Source: Stenotrophomonas sp. BIO128-Bstrain
Lineage (GTDB): Bacteria; Pseudomonadota; Gammaproteobacteria; Xanthomonadales; Xanthomonadaceae
Direction of reading: 5' to 3'
Assembly (NCBI RefSeq): GCF_030128875.1
Contig: NZ_CP124620.1
Coordinates: forward strand, 2,232,001-2,296,000
Length of the DNA: 64,000 nucleotides
The translations under genes were made by a program, and so were the position numbers. Shown here in pieces: positions 29,813 to 37,993 of the stretch. Every line of letters begins with the position of its first letter. Position 1 is the first letter of the stretch. The notes beneath the pieces were generated by a model that saw only the letters and a list, made by a program, of their open reading frames with translations, was not told the origin of the DNA and did not search any database.

Positions 29813-30561
29813 GGGTGTGGCCGAGCAGATGCGCCGTATTGCCCACGAATTCCGGCGTGCCGGTCAGGATCCCCTTGAACTCGTTGAGGGGCGCACTGAG
29901 CGAAATGCCCTTGCCGTCGATATTGAGCTCGCGGATCGTGTTCTCGTGCGCACCGCCGCGGTTCTTGATCACCGAGATCGCCTTGCGGATCCGCCCCTGC
30001 GACTCGAAGAAGCGGAACAGCACGACCGAGTCGGCGATGTAGGACACGTTGAGATTGCCCGTGGACATGGTGCCGACCAGGCCATGCTGCGGATTGATCA
30101 GGATGGTCGCCACGCCCTTCTGGTTGAGATAGGACAGCATCTCGTGCAGCTGGAGCATCAGCTGCTTTTCCTGCGGCATCGCCGTGACGTAGCCGTTGAG
30201 GCTGTCGATCACCAGCAGGCGGCACTGACGTTCTTCCACCGCACGCTGCATGTTCCAGGCGAACTCGCCCGGCGAGATCTCGGCCGGGTCCACCTGCTGG
30301 ATCTCCAGCAGCCCCGTCTCCAGATGTTTGCTGAGGTCGATGTCCAATGACTCCGCGCGGGCCAGCAAGGTGCCGATGCGCTCATCGAATTCGAAGATGC
30401 AGCAATGCTCACCTCGCTCGCACGCGGCCCACACATACTGCAGCGCCACGTTGGTCTTGCCGCTGCCGGCCGGGCCGGTCAGCAACGTGCTGGTGCCCCG
30501 TAGCGGTCCACCACCGAGCAGGCTGTCGATCTCGCCCACCCCGCTGCTGATCGGGGTACCC
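29802..30561 (-). pseudogene. kaiC: kaiC, 3' part (second ATPase domain), separated by an ISL3 element
   Basis: This holds the second KaiC ATPase domain (residues about 248-499 of the rejoined protein). It has Walker A GPAGSGKTN (276-284), the CIFEFDERIG acidic motif, LLVIDSLNGY (Walker B) and the C-terminal VIKNRGGAHENTIRELNI. At the positions of the Ser431/Thr432 phosphosites of Synechococcus KaiC the sequence reads VSYIAD (Ser420, Tyr421). A GTG at 30539 could re-initiate and give a 245-residue single-domain protein. Removing the insertion and one target copy joins it in frame with 31880-32619 to a 499-residue KaiC. Confidence 0.93.
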
Positions 30562-30569
30562 TTGAATTT
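30562..30569. repeat. Target-site duplication, left copy
   Basis: TTGAATTT directly flanks the left end of the insertion element. The identical copy is at 31880-31887. Eight bases is the usual ISL3-family duplication. Confidence 0.95.
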
Positions 30570-31879
30570 GGTTCTTCACCCAACTCCGGGGAAGGCCGCC
30601 CGGATCTTCAGGAAGAAGTACGCGTCATCTCGGTATCCGTAGGCAACGCGCTTGATGACCTTGATCTTGTTGTTGATGCCTTCCACCAGGTTCGTCCCGA
30701 GCGGCCATCGGCAGTGGGCCAGGATGCCCGGGAGATAAGGCTGCAGACGGCGGACAAAGATGCGCAGCGGCTCCAGCCCGCTTCGCAGGGCGCGATGCTT
30801 CCATGACCGCCAGGCCTTCTCCGCCCAGCTCTGGCTTCGGTAGCGCCACAGCTGCTTCAGGTCGTCTTTGAGCAGATAAGTGGTCAGCAGGGCTTTGTTG
30901 GCGGCCAGCAGCTCCTCGAGTTGGACGCGCTGCTCGGCCGGGACGTTTTGCCGGTTGCGCAGCAGGAGCCAGCGCGAGGTCTTCACCACCCGTCGCGCGG
31001 GCTTGTCGGTGCGTAGGCGATTGGCCTCGTCCACCCGCACCCGATCAATGACTTCGCGCCCGTACTTGGCCACGACATGGAAGAGGTCGTAGACCACTTC
31101 AGCATTGGGGCACTGGGCTTTGACCTCCACATCAAAGGCCGAATTCATGTCCATTGCTACGGCTTGGATGCGTTCGCAACCGACCCTGCCGAGTAGTTCA
31201 AAGAAGGGACGGATGTCAGCGCGGCTGCGTCCTCGGCCGACCCAGAGCACGCGCTTGCGCGATGGCTCGACGACCACGGTGGCGTAGCGATGCCCCTTCT
31301 GGATCGCAAACTCGTCCATCGCGATCACGCGTACGTCCGATAGGTCCACTGGGCCCAGCGTCTGCATCAGATGCCTGAAATCAAGCGCTTTGACCGTCTT
31401 CCAGTCCAGACCATGCCACTTTGCGGTGGCATGGATCGAGGTGGTGGCGCACATGCGTGCCACGCTCTGCGCAAGCCGTTGCGTTACCCGGGCATGCCGC
31501 TCCAGCCAATCCAAGTGCTCCAGTTTCGGCCCGCAGCGAGGGCAGGCCAGCCGCTGCCGCTGGACTTCCAACTCCACCGGCTCGTCGAACACGGGCAAGT
31601 CACGGATGCGCCGGAGCGTCTGGTCGTGGATGGCCACGACCCACTTGCCGCAGCCACTGCAGCGTCGTCGGCGGCGTGAATCAGGCAACAGCGAAAGCAC
31701 CAGCCACGTGGCTCCGCCACGTGCCTCGCGGCGCCATCCATCCAGGCGATACCCCGCCCAGCCTCCCAGCAACGGCATACAATCCAGCTTGGCCACGGCC
31801 GGCCTCGGTTTGTTTTCTCGACAACTACAAATCTAGCTGGTCGGCCGTGCGCCTTCTCCCCTCAGATGGGAGAAGAACC
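30570..31879 (-). mobile_element. Complete ISL3-family insertion sequence inside kaiC
   Basis: A 1310-bp element. The ends read inward as GGTTCTTCACCCAACTCC and GGTTCTTCTCCCATCTGA, an imperfect terminal inverted repeat with the first 8 bases identical. It has one long transposase gene and perfect 8-bp target duplications. No second copy is present in the window. The transposase is on the same strand as kaiC, so transcripts from the element may read into the kaiC 3' part and the kinase gene. Confidence 0.96.
30576..31796 (-). CDS. ISL3 family transposase
   Basis: A 406-residue DDE transposase. The N-terminal zinc-binding part has CSGCGKWV and LACPRCGPKLEHLDW cysteine pairs. The catalytic triad is visible in VIAMDEFAIQKGHRYAT, IQAVAMDMNSAF and NLVEGINNKIKVIKRVAYGYRD. 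The length is standard for the family and there is no frameshift, so the element is probably still active or recently so. The stop codon lies within the left inverted repeat. Confidence 0.97.
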   Translation of the reverse strand: MAKLDCMPLLGGWAGYRLDGWRREARGGATWLVLSLLPDSRRRRRCSGCGKWVVAIHDQTLRRIRDLPVFDEPVELEVQRQRLACPRCGPKLEHLDWLERHARVTQRLAQSVARMCATTSIHATAKWHGLDWKTVKALDFRHLMQTLGPVDLSDVRVIAMDEFAIQKGHRYATVVVEPSRKRVLWVGRGRSRADIRPFFELLGRVGCERIQAVAMDMNSAFDVEVKAQCPNAEVVYDLFHVVAKYGREVIDRVRVDEANRLRTDKPARRVVKTSRWLLLRNRQNVPAEQRVQLEELLAANKALLTTYLLKDDLKQLWRYRSQSWAEKAWRSWKHRALRSGLEPLRIFVRRLQPYLPGILAHCRWPLGTNLVEGINNKIKVIKRVAYGYRDDAYFFLKIRAAFPGVG

Positions 31880-32619
31880 TTGAATTTGGCGTGGTGGTCC
31901 GAGGCGATCAGTCGCGGAAACACCTCCAGACCGCCCTCGCGGATGGTCATGTCATGGTAGCCGGCAGTGAAGTTCACCCCGCGCAGCTTCTGCACATGCA
32001 TCCGCCGGCGGGCCGGACCGAAATCCAGCGTCAGCCGTTCCAGCGATACGACGCCATGACACAGGCTGTGCAGCTGGCCATCACGCTCCTCGCCGGAGGC
32101 GGTCATGTCATCGACCAGCACCACGGTTGCGCTCTTCGGCGCGAAGAACTGCTTGAGCGACAGAATCTGCCGGCGATAGCGCAGCGGATCCTGCGAGAGC
32201 AATCGCAGCTCGGAGAGCGAGTCGAACACCACCCGGTGCGGCTTGATGCGCTCCACCTCGCCCAGGATCAGCTTGACCGTCTCATCCAGCTCGACCTCCC
32301 AGGAGTGCAGGACCGACTGCATGCGGCCGTCGCCCAGCGCTTCCTCGGCCGAGGCCAGCTCGAACAGGTCCAGCCCGTCCAGCGACCAGCCGTGAGCGTT
32401 GGCGACTTCCCGGAGTTCGTCAGCCGTCTCGGAGAGCGTGATGTACAGGCAGCGCTCCCCCTTGCTCAACCCGTGCAGCAGGAACTGCAGGGACAGCGTG
32501 GTCTTGCCTGAGCCGGGCGGACCCTCGAGCAGATACAGCCGCCCCTGCGGGAAGCCCCCGCCCAGGATGCTGTCGAGGCCTTCGATACCCGTCGCTACGC
32601 GTGCTTTTTGTGTCTGCAT
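31825..32619 (-). pseudogene. kaiC: kaiC, 5' part (first ATPase domain), truncated by an ISL3 element
   Basis: The first 247 codons of a KaiC-like ATPase, then 17 codons of insertion-derived sequence to a stop. The start MQTQKARVATGIEGLDSILGGGFPQGRLYLLEG is normal for KaiC. Walker A is GPPGSGKTT (33-41), with a single acidic residue in TLSETADEL and Walker B VVFDSLSEL (130-138). KaiC proteins are RecA-like, usually double-domain ATPases; in cyanobacteria they run the circadian clock, elsewhere they act in poorly known signalling. The original gene started 130 bases after tRNA-Cys and had no strong ribosome-binding site. Without the insertion it would encode 499 residues. Confidence 0.93.
31880..31887. 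repeat. Target-site duplication, right copy
   Basis: TTGAATTT, identical to 30562-30569, directly outside the right end of the insertion element. Confidence 0.95.
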
Positions 32620-32716
32620 AAGGCTGCCAATATGGACGGGCGCAGCATACGAAGCGGGTTGTGTAGGCCCTGTCGGCTCTCGCCTGCGAAACTGAATGGA
32701 GGCCCACAACGCACAA

Positions 32717-32734
32717 AGCCCGCATGCGCGGGCT
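32717..32734 (-). terminator. Probable terminator of the tRNA-Cys transcript
   Basis: The stem AGCCCGC/GCGGGCT with a 4-base loop is followed on the minus strand by TTTGTGCG. It lies 18 bases beyond the tRNA 3' end and upstream of kaiC. Confidence 0.55.
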
Positions 32735-32751
32735 CTGGGCTACTTTCTATT

Positions 32752-32825
32752 TGGAGGCCTGGGTCGGAATTGAACCGGCGTACGCGGATTTGCAGTCCGC
32801 TGCATGACCACTCTGCCACCAGGCC
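32752..32825 (-). tRNA. tRNA-Cys(GCA)
   Basis: A 74-base tRNA with an encoded CCA. The acceptor pairs GGCCTGG with CCAGGCC. The anticodon arm reads CGGACTGCAAATCCG, anticodon GCA. T-loop GGTTCAATTCC. It follows tRNA-Gly on the same strand, as cysT follows glyW in E. coli. Confidence 0.97.
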
Positions 32826-32902
32826 GGTGACCCTACGATCATCGGAGGCGTGTTGCATGCCCCGATAGAGCAAGACCCCGAGAACGGGGCCTGGTCAGGA
32901 TT

Positions 32903-32978
<76 letters not shown>

Positions 32979-33090
32979 AAAATCAAGCGTGCATGTTACC
33001 GAAACCACTCGAAACACACCAGCTTTTTCACACTTTTTTTCACATCCCGGCCAATGCTTCCGGACCGGATGCCCGCGTGCCACCGCGGAG

Positions 33091-33114
33091 AAAAACAAGG
33101 CCCCGAGGGGGGCC
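33091..33114 (-). terminator. Terminator after tRNA-Gly copy 2
   Basis: The stem GGCCCC/GGGGCC is followed on the minus strand by TTGTTTTTC, 12 bases past the tRNA. Copy 1 may therefore need its own promoter or read-through. Confidence 0.65.
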
Positions 33115-33125
33115 CTGTCGAAATC

Positions 33126-33201
<76 letters not shown>

Positions 33202-34078
33202 AGACTTTCGCTTGCCCCGACGGCACCGCACCCTGGGGTGCTGGAGGCTGTCGGCCCCTCGACCTGCGTCGAAGGAGCGCTATTCTGTCGGAATTCCTTC
33301 ACGTCGTCAACATCCTTTTTGCTGCATTTCCGTGCGTTGCCTCGGGCCGTGCGAGCCAAGGGATGCACCCCGGCTACACCCGCATCCCCTGCCGGTGGAA
33401 ATAGCTCTGTTCGGCGATCCGCTGCATCGCGCCGGACTGCAGCATCAAGTCGATCGGTCACTCCACCTGCAGGTGCTCCATCGCCCAGCGCAACGCGCGT
33501 CTGGACCGGAACCTGGGCGCCACCCGCGCCGCTGCGGCTTCGGCCGGCCAACCCTCGCCGCGCAATGGCAGGGCGACCGCATCGCCTACCGCCCAGCCGT
33601 GCCGCCAGGACGAATGGATGCCGCCGGCCGAGCGGGGCAACACATCCCGGCCGCGTCGCCTGAGGATCACGCCCGGGCCGGTGATCGGCCCATCGCGCAC
33701 CCCACACGGCACTCGGTCGCACTAAGGCAGATGCCCGAGTGGGGATTAAGCCGAACCTGCGACGTGTCTGAACATTGCAACTCGTTGCATGGCTTGGCCG
33801 CAGGGTCTGGCACATCCTCAGTTGAAACGCAGGTCTGCCGTAGCAACCATGGCGCTGCATTTGGCGCCACCAGCCCGGGCGGCAATGGAAGGAACCGAGC
33901 TGGAATCAGCTACAGGGAATCTCCTTTGATGCCTACTGGAGACGCCTCCATGACCTAATACGCGAGCAGAGCAACGGATCACTCCAATGAATTCATCTTT
34001 GTCATGGACGAACAAGCTGGATAGCTGGGGGACGAAGTTGCAAGGAACAGAACGACGTTATCCATAAGCCCAGCCCTC
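33202..34078. other. Region without a firm gene between tRNA-Gly copy 2 and the AT-rich cassette
   Basis: The first part holds the tRNA-Gly promoter. On the minus strand 33390-33712 contains an 84-codon GTG-start reading frame ending in ALRWAMEHLQVE, a stop, and then in the same frame 27 codons ending QSYFHRQGMRV and a second stop. The amino-acid text is protein-like, so it may be a decayed gene with an in-frame stop. From about 33720 the base composition becomes AT-richer. Longer ORFs here on both strands are not convincing. Confidence 0.4.
33282..33310 (-). promoter_or_regulatory. Sigma-70 promoter of tRNA-Gly copy 2
   Basis: On the minus strand TTGACG (33305-33310) and CAGAAT (33282-33287) are separated by 17 bases. 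A GC-rich discriminator (AGCGC) follows, as in stable-RNA promoters. Confidence 0.7.
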
Positions 34079-34516
34079 ATGAAAAACACAATAGCGAAAT
34101 TGTGGGAACAGGAATTACTTCCAATCAAGGACGCCATCTACTTCTCCAACGGGGAGTCTCACGAATGCAGGATTACGACCCATCCAGTTCCGAGCATAAA
34201 CGTCGGGGAGAAATTCAGCCTTGACGACTTTAACGAACACAATAAGCAGGACGTCTGCGCCATAGACATTTTCAAGGAAATCCCTCTCACCACTGGAGGG
34301 TACTGCTGCACAGGTGGATGCAGCTATGGATCCGACGGATTTATTGCTTACCTGGACAACGAAAGGAACCTTGCCTGGGCGATTTACTCATCATCATCAA
34401 ACCCTTTCACTGATGCCGTCCAAGTGGACGATCGAACAGTGAAGGTGACAACCACCACGAACCTTGAAATCAACATCGATCTCGAAAGCCCCCTAACCCT
34501 TGATCTCACCCAGTAG
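34079..34516 (+). CDS. AT-rich orphan protein, immunity-protein-like
   Basis: A 145-residue soluble acidic protein starting MKNTIAKLWEQELLPIKDAI. It contains GGYCCTGGCSYGSDGFIAYLD with three cysteines, and a beta-rich C-terminus. Codon use is much more AT-rich than the neighbours, a sign of horizontal transfer. No Shine-Dalgarno site is clear. The general look (small, acidic, aromatic, AT-rich, in a cassette of unrelated small genes) is that of polymorphic-toxin immunity proteins, but no family is recognised and no toxin is next to it. Confidence 0.65.
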   Translation: MKNTIAKLWEQELLPIKDAIYFSNGESHECRITTHPVPSINVGEKFSLDDFNEHNKQDVCAIDIFKEIPLTTGGYCCTGGCSYGSDGFIAYLDNERNLAWAIYSSSSNPFTDAVQVDDRTVKVTTTTNLEINIDLESPLTLDLTQ

Positions 34517-34626
34517 CCACCCGTCCAAAGAATGCAAAACAACACATCATTTGCATCGCACCTCATCCAATACCACGCAGACGGGACACACACCCCCAAC
34601 TTACCCAGTAAAACAAATGGACATAA

Positions 34627-34944
34627 ATGAAAATCACTAACGGGAAAAAGGTAGAACTTCGCACCTTCTTTGGCACAAGCACTCCAAACCAAACCACGCG
34701 CGCCTCCGAAAATTACTGGAAGCTCATCGGACAGGCCGGAACGGTTATAGCGCAAGAGAATGAGTCCAGCCTTCCTAGACACAAACTCGGCAGCCGGGTA
34801 CTAGTCGAATTCACCGCATGCATCACTGATCTTGGTCTCATCTGCCACAACGAAGTACCAGACAGCCTTTGGATCCTAGTGACAGACCTAGTCATAGCCC
34901 CGGAGAATCAACCATCAAGTTCGACAGAGCAAGCTAATACCTGA
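34627..34944 (+). CDS. AT-rich orphan protein with SH3-like pattern
   Basis: A 105-residue soluble protein starting MKITNGKKVELRTFFGTSTP. The central part, YWKLIGQAGTVIAQENE and GSRVLVEF, followed by LGLICHNEVPDSLWILVTDLV, suggests a small beta-barrel. It lies 110 bases after the previous orphan gene on the same strand, with the same AT-rich codon use. The function is unknown; an immunity-type role is only a guess from context. Confidence 0.6.
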   Translation: MKITNGKKVELRTFFGTSTPNQTTRASENYWKLIGQAGTVIAQENESSLPRHKLGSRVLVEFTACITDLGLICHNEVPDSLWILVTDLVIAPENQPSSSTEQANT

Positions 34945-35055
34945 CAACTTTATCTCGGGTCCGTCGATATCCCATATCCCCAATGACTTACCGACTGCGT
35001 CATCCTTCCCATCATCATCTCCGGCACGAGCACCCACGTCCTCTCCAATGCGTGG

Positions 35056-35301
35056 ATGATGTTGACTGACCTAAGCAACGTGATCCCGAGCGAATCCTCG
35101 ATCCTGTGGTTCGAACCCTATGTGATGAACCCGGGCTCATCGAACTACTGGCGTTACGGCAAGGACCGCACGAACTATTACCACTTCGTGCACACGGAGC
35201 AGGCGCTCTACGTGTACTTGCCCATCAAGAACAGCTGCCCGCGGTTCGACCGCGAAAACATCCGCACGTGGTGCAACGTCCGGATCGGAACGCGCCACTG
35301 A
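35056..35301 (+). CDS. Orphan protein or gene remnant at the end of the cassette
   Basis: An 81-codon frame starting MMLTDLSNVIPSESSILWFE, then NYWRYGKDRTNYYHFVHTEQALYVYLP. The frame is open for 23 further codons upstream with a hydrophobic, protein-like text (ILPIIISGTS), but without a start codon. It may be the C-terminal remnant of a longer gene. Aromatic-rich composition resembles the other orphan genes. It ends in front of a strong terminator. Confidence 0.5.
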   Translation: MMLTDLSNVIPSESSILWFEPYVMNPGSSNYWRYGKDRTNYYHFVHTEQALYVYLPIKNSCPRFDRENIRTWCNVRIGTRH

Positions 35302-35320
35302 CCGCAGACACGCGCATACA

Positions 35321-35349
35321 AAAAAAGCGACCCGGAAGGTCGCTTTTTT
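35321..35349. terminator. Strong bidirectional terminator
   Basis: AAAAAAGCGACC and GGTCGCTTTTTT form a perfect stem around a 5-base loop. It ends both the orphan-gene cassette (plus) and the tRNA-Gly copy 3 transcript (minus). Confidence 0.95.
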
Positions 35350-35390
35350 AGGCGTTTCCCTTCGCGACGGATCGCGATGGAAACAGTATC

Positions 35391-35466
<76 letters not shown>

Positions 35467-35478
35467 TTGGGAGGCGAA

Positions 35479-35506
35479 ATTCTACAGCCAAACGAGGGGC
35501 TGTCAA
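35479..35506 (-). promoter_or_regulatory. Sigma-70 promoter of tRNA-Gly copy 3
   Basis: On the minus strand TTGACA (35501-35506) and TAGAAT (35479-35484) are separated by 16 bases, between the pgsA stop and the tRNA. Confidence 0.8.
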
Positions 35507-35512
35507 CAGCCC

Positions 35513-36136
35513 TCATGCATTCTTTTTCGCTTTGGCGTTCTCACGCGCAAGGCGCTCGTCCTCGCGCAGGCTCGGCCATGCCGCGTGCAGGTACTGCAGG
35601 CCCGACCACAGCGTGAGAATCGAGGCGATGGCCAGGGTCCAGTCACCGATATGGAAGACCTGGGTACCCATCCAGATGTCCTGCATCGGGGTGTGCGGCG
35701 CCACCGAGTACAGCAGGCACAGCAGCGCGATCATCTGCGCGGTGGTTTTCACCTTGCCGATCACCGCCACGCGCACCTTCGCACGCTGGCCGATTTCGGC
35801 CATCCATTCGCGCAGTGCCGATACGGCAATCTCGCGGCCGACGATCACCGCCGCCCACACCGCCATCCACGCAGTGGGATGGCCCTGCACGATCAGGAAC
35901 AGTGCCACGGCCACCATCAGCTTGTCCGCGACCGGGTCGAGGAAGGCGCCGAACGCGGACTGCAGGTCGTAACGGCGGGCGATCCAGCCGTCGAGCCAGT
36001 CGGTGAGCGCGGCCAGGCCGAAGATCGCCGCGGAAGCGAAATTGGTCCACTTGTAAGGGAGATAGAACACCAGCACCAGGACGGGGATCATCACGATCCG
36101 CAGCAGGGTCAGCCAGGTGGGGAGGGTCAACTTCAT
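35513..36136 (-). CDS. pgsA: PgsA, CDP-diacylglycerol-glycerol-3-phosphate 3-phosphatidyltransferase
   Basis: A 207-residue inner-membrane enzyme that makes phosphatidylglycerol phosphate, the first committed step to phosphatidylglycerol and cardiolipin. The CDP-alcohol phosphotransferase motif is seen as ALTDWLDGWIARRYDLQSAFGAFLDPVADK (D-x2-D-G-x2-A-R-x8-G-x3-D-x3-D). The N-terminus PTWLTLLRIVMIPVLV is typical of PgsA. It lies 9 bases after uvrC, the conserved uvrC-pgsA pair. The C-terminal tail is basic. Confidence 0.96.
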   Translation of the reverse strand: MKLTLPTWLTLLRIVMIPVLVLVFYLPYKWTNFASAAIFGLAALTDWLDGWIARRYDLQSAFGAFLDPVADKLMVAVALFLIVQGHPTAWMAVWAAVIVGREIAVSALREWMAEIGQRAKVRVAVIGKVKTTAQMIALLCLLYSVAPHTPMQDIWMGTQVFHIGDWTLAIASILTLWSGLQYLHAAWPSLREDERLARENAKAKKNA

Positions 36137-36145
36137 TGCGTCTCT

Positions 36146-37993
36146 CTACTCGCCCGCCGCATCGGGCGTAGGCAGTCCATGAAGGTTAGCGTAGATACGC
36201 GCAGCGAGGGCGTCATTGATGCCGTCCACTTTCGCGATTTCCGCTTCGCCGGCGGCTTTCAGGCCGACCAGGCCGCCGAAATGCTTGAGCAGGCTGGCCC
36301 GCCGGCGCGGTCCGATGCCGGGAATATCTTCGAGTTTGCTGGTCATACGGGCCTTCTGGCGGCGCCCGCGGTGGCCGGTGATGGCGAAGCGGTGGGCCTC
36401 GTCACGCACCTGCTGGATGAACTGCAGGGCGGGCGAGGCAGCGCCCGGGCGCAGCTCGCGACCATCCGGCAGCACCAGGGCTTCATGCCCTGCCCTGCGC
36501 TCCACGCCCTTGGCCACACCGACCAGCATCACCCCTTCCACGCCCAGGTCGGCCAGCGCCGATTGCGCCTGGGCCAACTGGCCGGCGCCGCCATCGATCA
36601 GCAGCAGGTCCGGCAGCACGCCGTCTTCCTCGACCGCGCGGCGGAAGCGCCGTTCGATCGCCTGGCGCATGGCCGCGTAGTCATCGCCGGGCTCGATGCC
36701 ACTGATGTTGAAGCGGCGGTACTGGCTGCGCACCGGACCGGCCGCATCGAACACCACGCACGAGGCCACGGTGGCTTCGCCCATGGTGTGGCTGATATCG
36801 AAGCACTCCACGCGCTTGACCTGTTCGGCAAGGCCCAGCACCTGCCGCAGGTCCTCGCTGCGGGCGTGCTGCGCGTTGCGGCTGCCCAGCTCGGTGACCA
36901 GGGTGATCTGCGCGTTGCGTGCGGCGAGCTCGACATAGCCGGCGCGCTCGCCGCGCACGTTCCATCGCAACTGCACCTTGTGCTCGGCCGAGGCACTGAG
37001 CGCCGACTCGATCAGGCTCGCGTCGGGAATTTCGCGGTCGAGCAGGATCTCGCGCGGCGGGGCGTGCTCGGCGTAGTACTGCGAGACGAATGCACCCAGC
37101 ACTTCATCGGCGCTTTCTTCGCCATTGGTGCGCGGGAAGAACGGGCGCGTGCCCATGTTGCGGCCGTCACGGAAGGCCAGCAGCAACACGCAGGCACTGG
37201 CGCCCTGGGTCGCGCAGGCGAGCACGTCCAGATCCGCCGCGCGGCCATCCACGTACTGGCGGGTCTGCATGCTGCGCAGCGAGGCGATCAGATCGCGCAG
37301 GCGCGCGGCCTGCTCGAACTCCAGCGCTTCGCTGGCAGTCTGCATCTGGGTGCCAAGCTCACGGGCGAGCTGGTCACTCTTGCCCTCCAGGAACATCGAG
37401 GCGCGGCGCACCGATTCGGCGTAATCCTCCGGCGCCACCAGATCCACGCAGGGCGCGCTGCAGCGACCGATCTGGTACTGCAGGCAGGGCCGCGAGCGGT
37501 TGCGGAACACGCTGTCTTCGCAGCTGCGCAGCTTGAACAGCTTGTGCATCAGGTTGAGCGTTTCGCGCACGGCGGTGACGCCCGGGTACGGACCGAAGTA
37601 ACGCCCCGGCACCGCACGCGGGCCGCGGTGCAACGCGATCCGCGGCCATTGCTCGCGGGTCAGCAGCACGTGCGGGTAAGTCTTGTCGTCGCGCAGGGAG
37701 ACGTTGTAGCGCGGCGAGAGCGACTTGATCAGCTGGTTTTCCAGCAGCAGCGCCTCGGCCTCCGAGCGGGTCACGGTCACGTCCATGCGCGCGACCTGCG
37801 ACAGCATCGACATGATCCGGGTGGTCTTGGGCGTGCCGTTGAAATAGCTGCCCACGCGGTTGCGCAGCGCGCGCGCCTTGCCGACGTACAGCAGCGTGTC
37901 GTCAGCGGCGTACATGCGGTACACGCCGGGGGCGGTGCTCAGGTGGGCCGCAAATGCCTTGCCATCGAAGGCGGGGGCGGAAGAAACAGTCAT
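36146..37993 (-). CDS. uvrC: UvrC, excinuclease ABC subunit C
   Basis: The 615-residue dual endonuclease of nucleotide excision repair. The N-terminal GIY-YIG nuclease domain reads GVYRMYAADDTLLYVGKA. A UVR motif for UvrB contact lies near residue 210. The C-terminal RNase H-like nuclease shows VECFDISHTMGEATVASCVVFD and DLLLIDGGAGQLAQA, followed by paired helix-hairpin-helix motifs (IPGIGPRRRASLL). Its start overlaps the stop of the NHL gene by 4 bases. Confidence 0.97.
   Translation of the reverse strand: MTVSSAPAFDGKAFAAHLSTAPGVYRMYAADDTLLYVGKARALRNRVGSYFNGTPKTTRIMSMLSQVARMDVTVTRSEAEALLLENQLIKSLSPRYNVSLRDDKTYPHVLLTREQWPRIALHRGPRAVPGRYFGPYPGVTAVRETLNLMHKLFKLRSCEDSVFRNRSRPCLQYQIGRCSAPCVDLVAPEDYAESVRRASMFLEGKSDQLARELGTQMQTASEALEFEQAARLRDLIASLRSMQTRQYVDGRAADLDVLACATQGASACVLLLAFRDGRNMGTRPFFPRTNGEESADEVLGAFVSQYYAEHAPPREILLDREIPDASLIESALSASAEHKVQLRWNVRGERAGYVELAARNAQITLVTELGSRNAQHARSEDLRQVLGLAEQVKRVECFDISHTMGEATVASCVVFDAAGPVRSQYRRFNISGIEPGDDYAAMRQAIERRFRRAVEEDGVLPDLLLIDGGAGQLAQAQSALADLGVEGVMLVGVAKGVERRAGHEALVLPDGRELRPGAASPALQFIQQVRDEAHRFAITGHRGRRQKARMTSKLEDIPGIGPRRRASLLKHFGGLVGLKAAGEAEIAKVDGINDALAARIYANLHGLPTPDAAGE

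Noticed and set aside
29802..30539. The 245-residue frame as an independent single-domain KaiC gene
   Set aside because: Exact rejoining across the insertion with the target duplication shows it to be the second half of a longer gene. A GTG could restart translation, but that is secondary.
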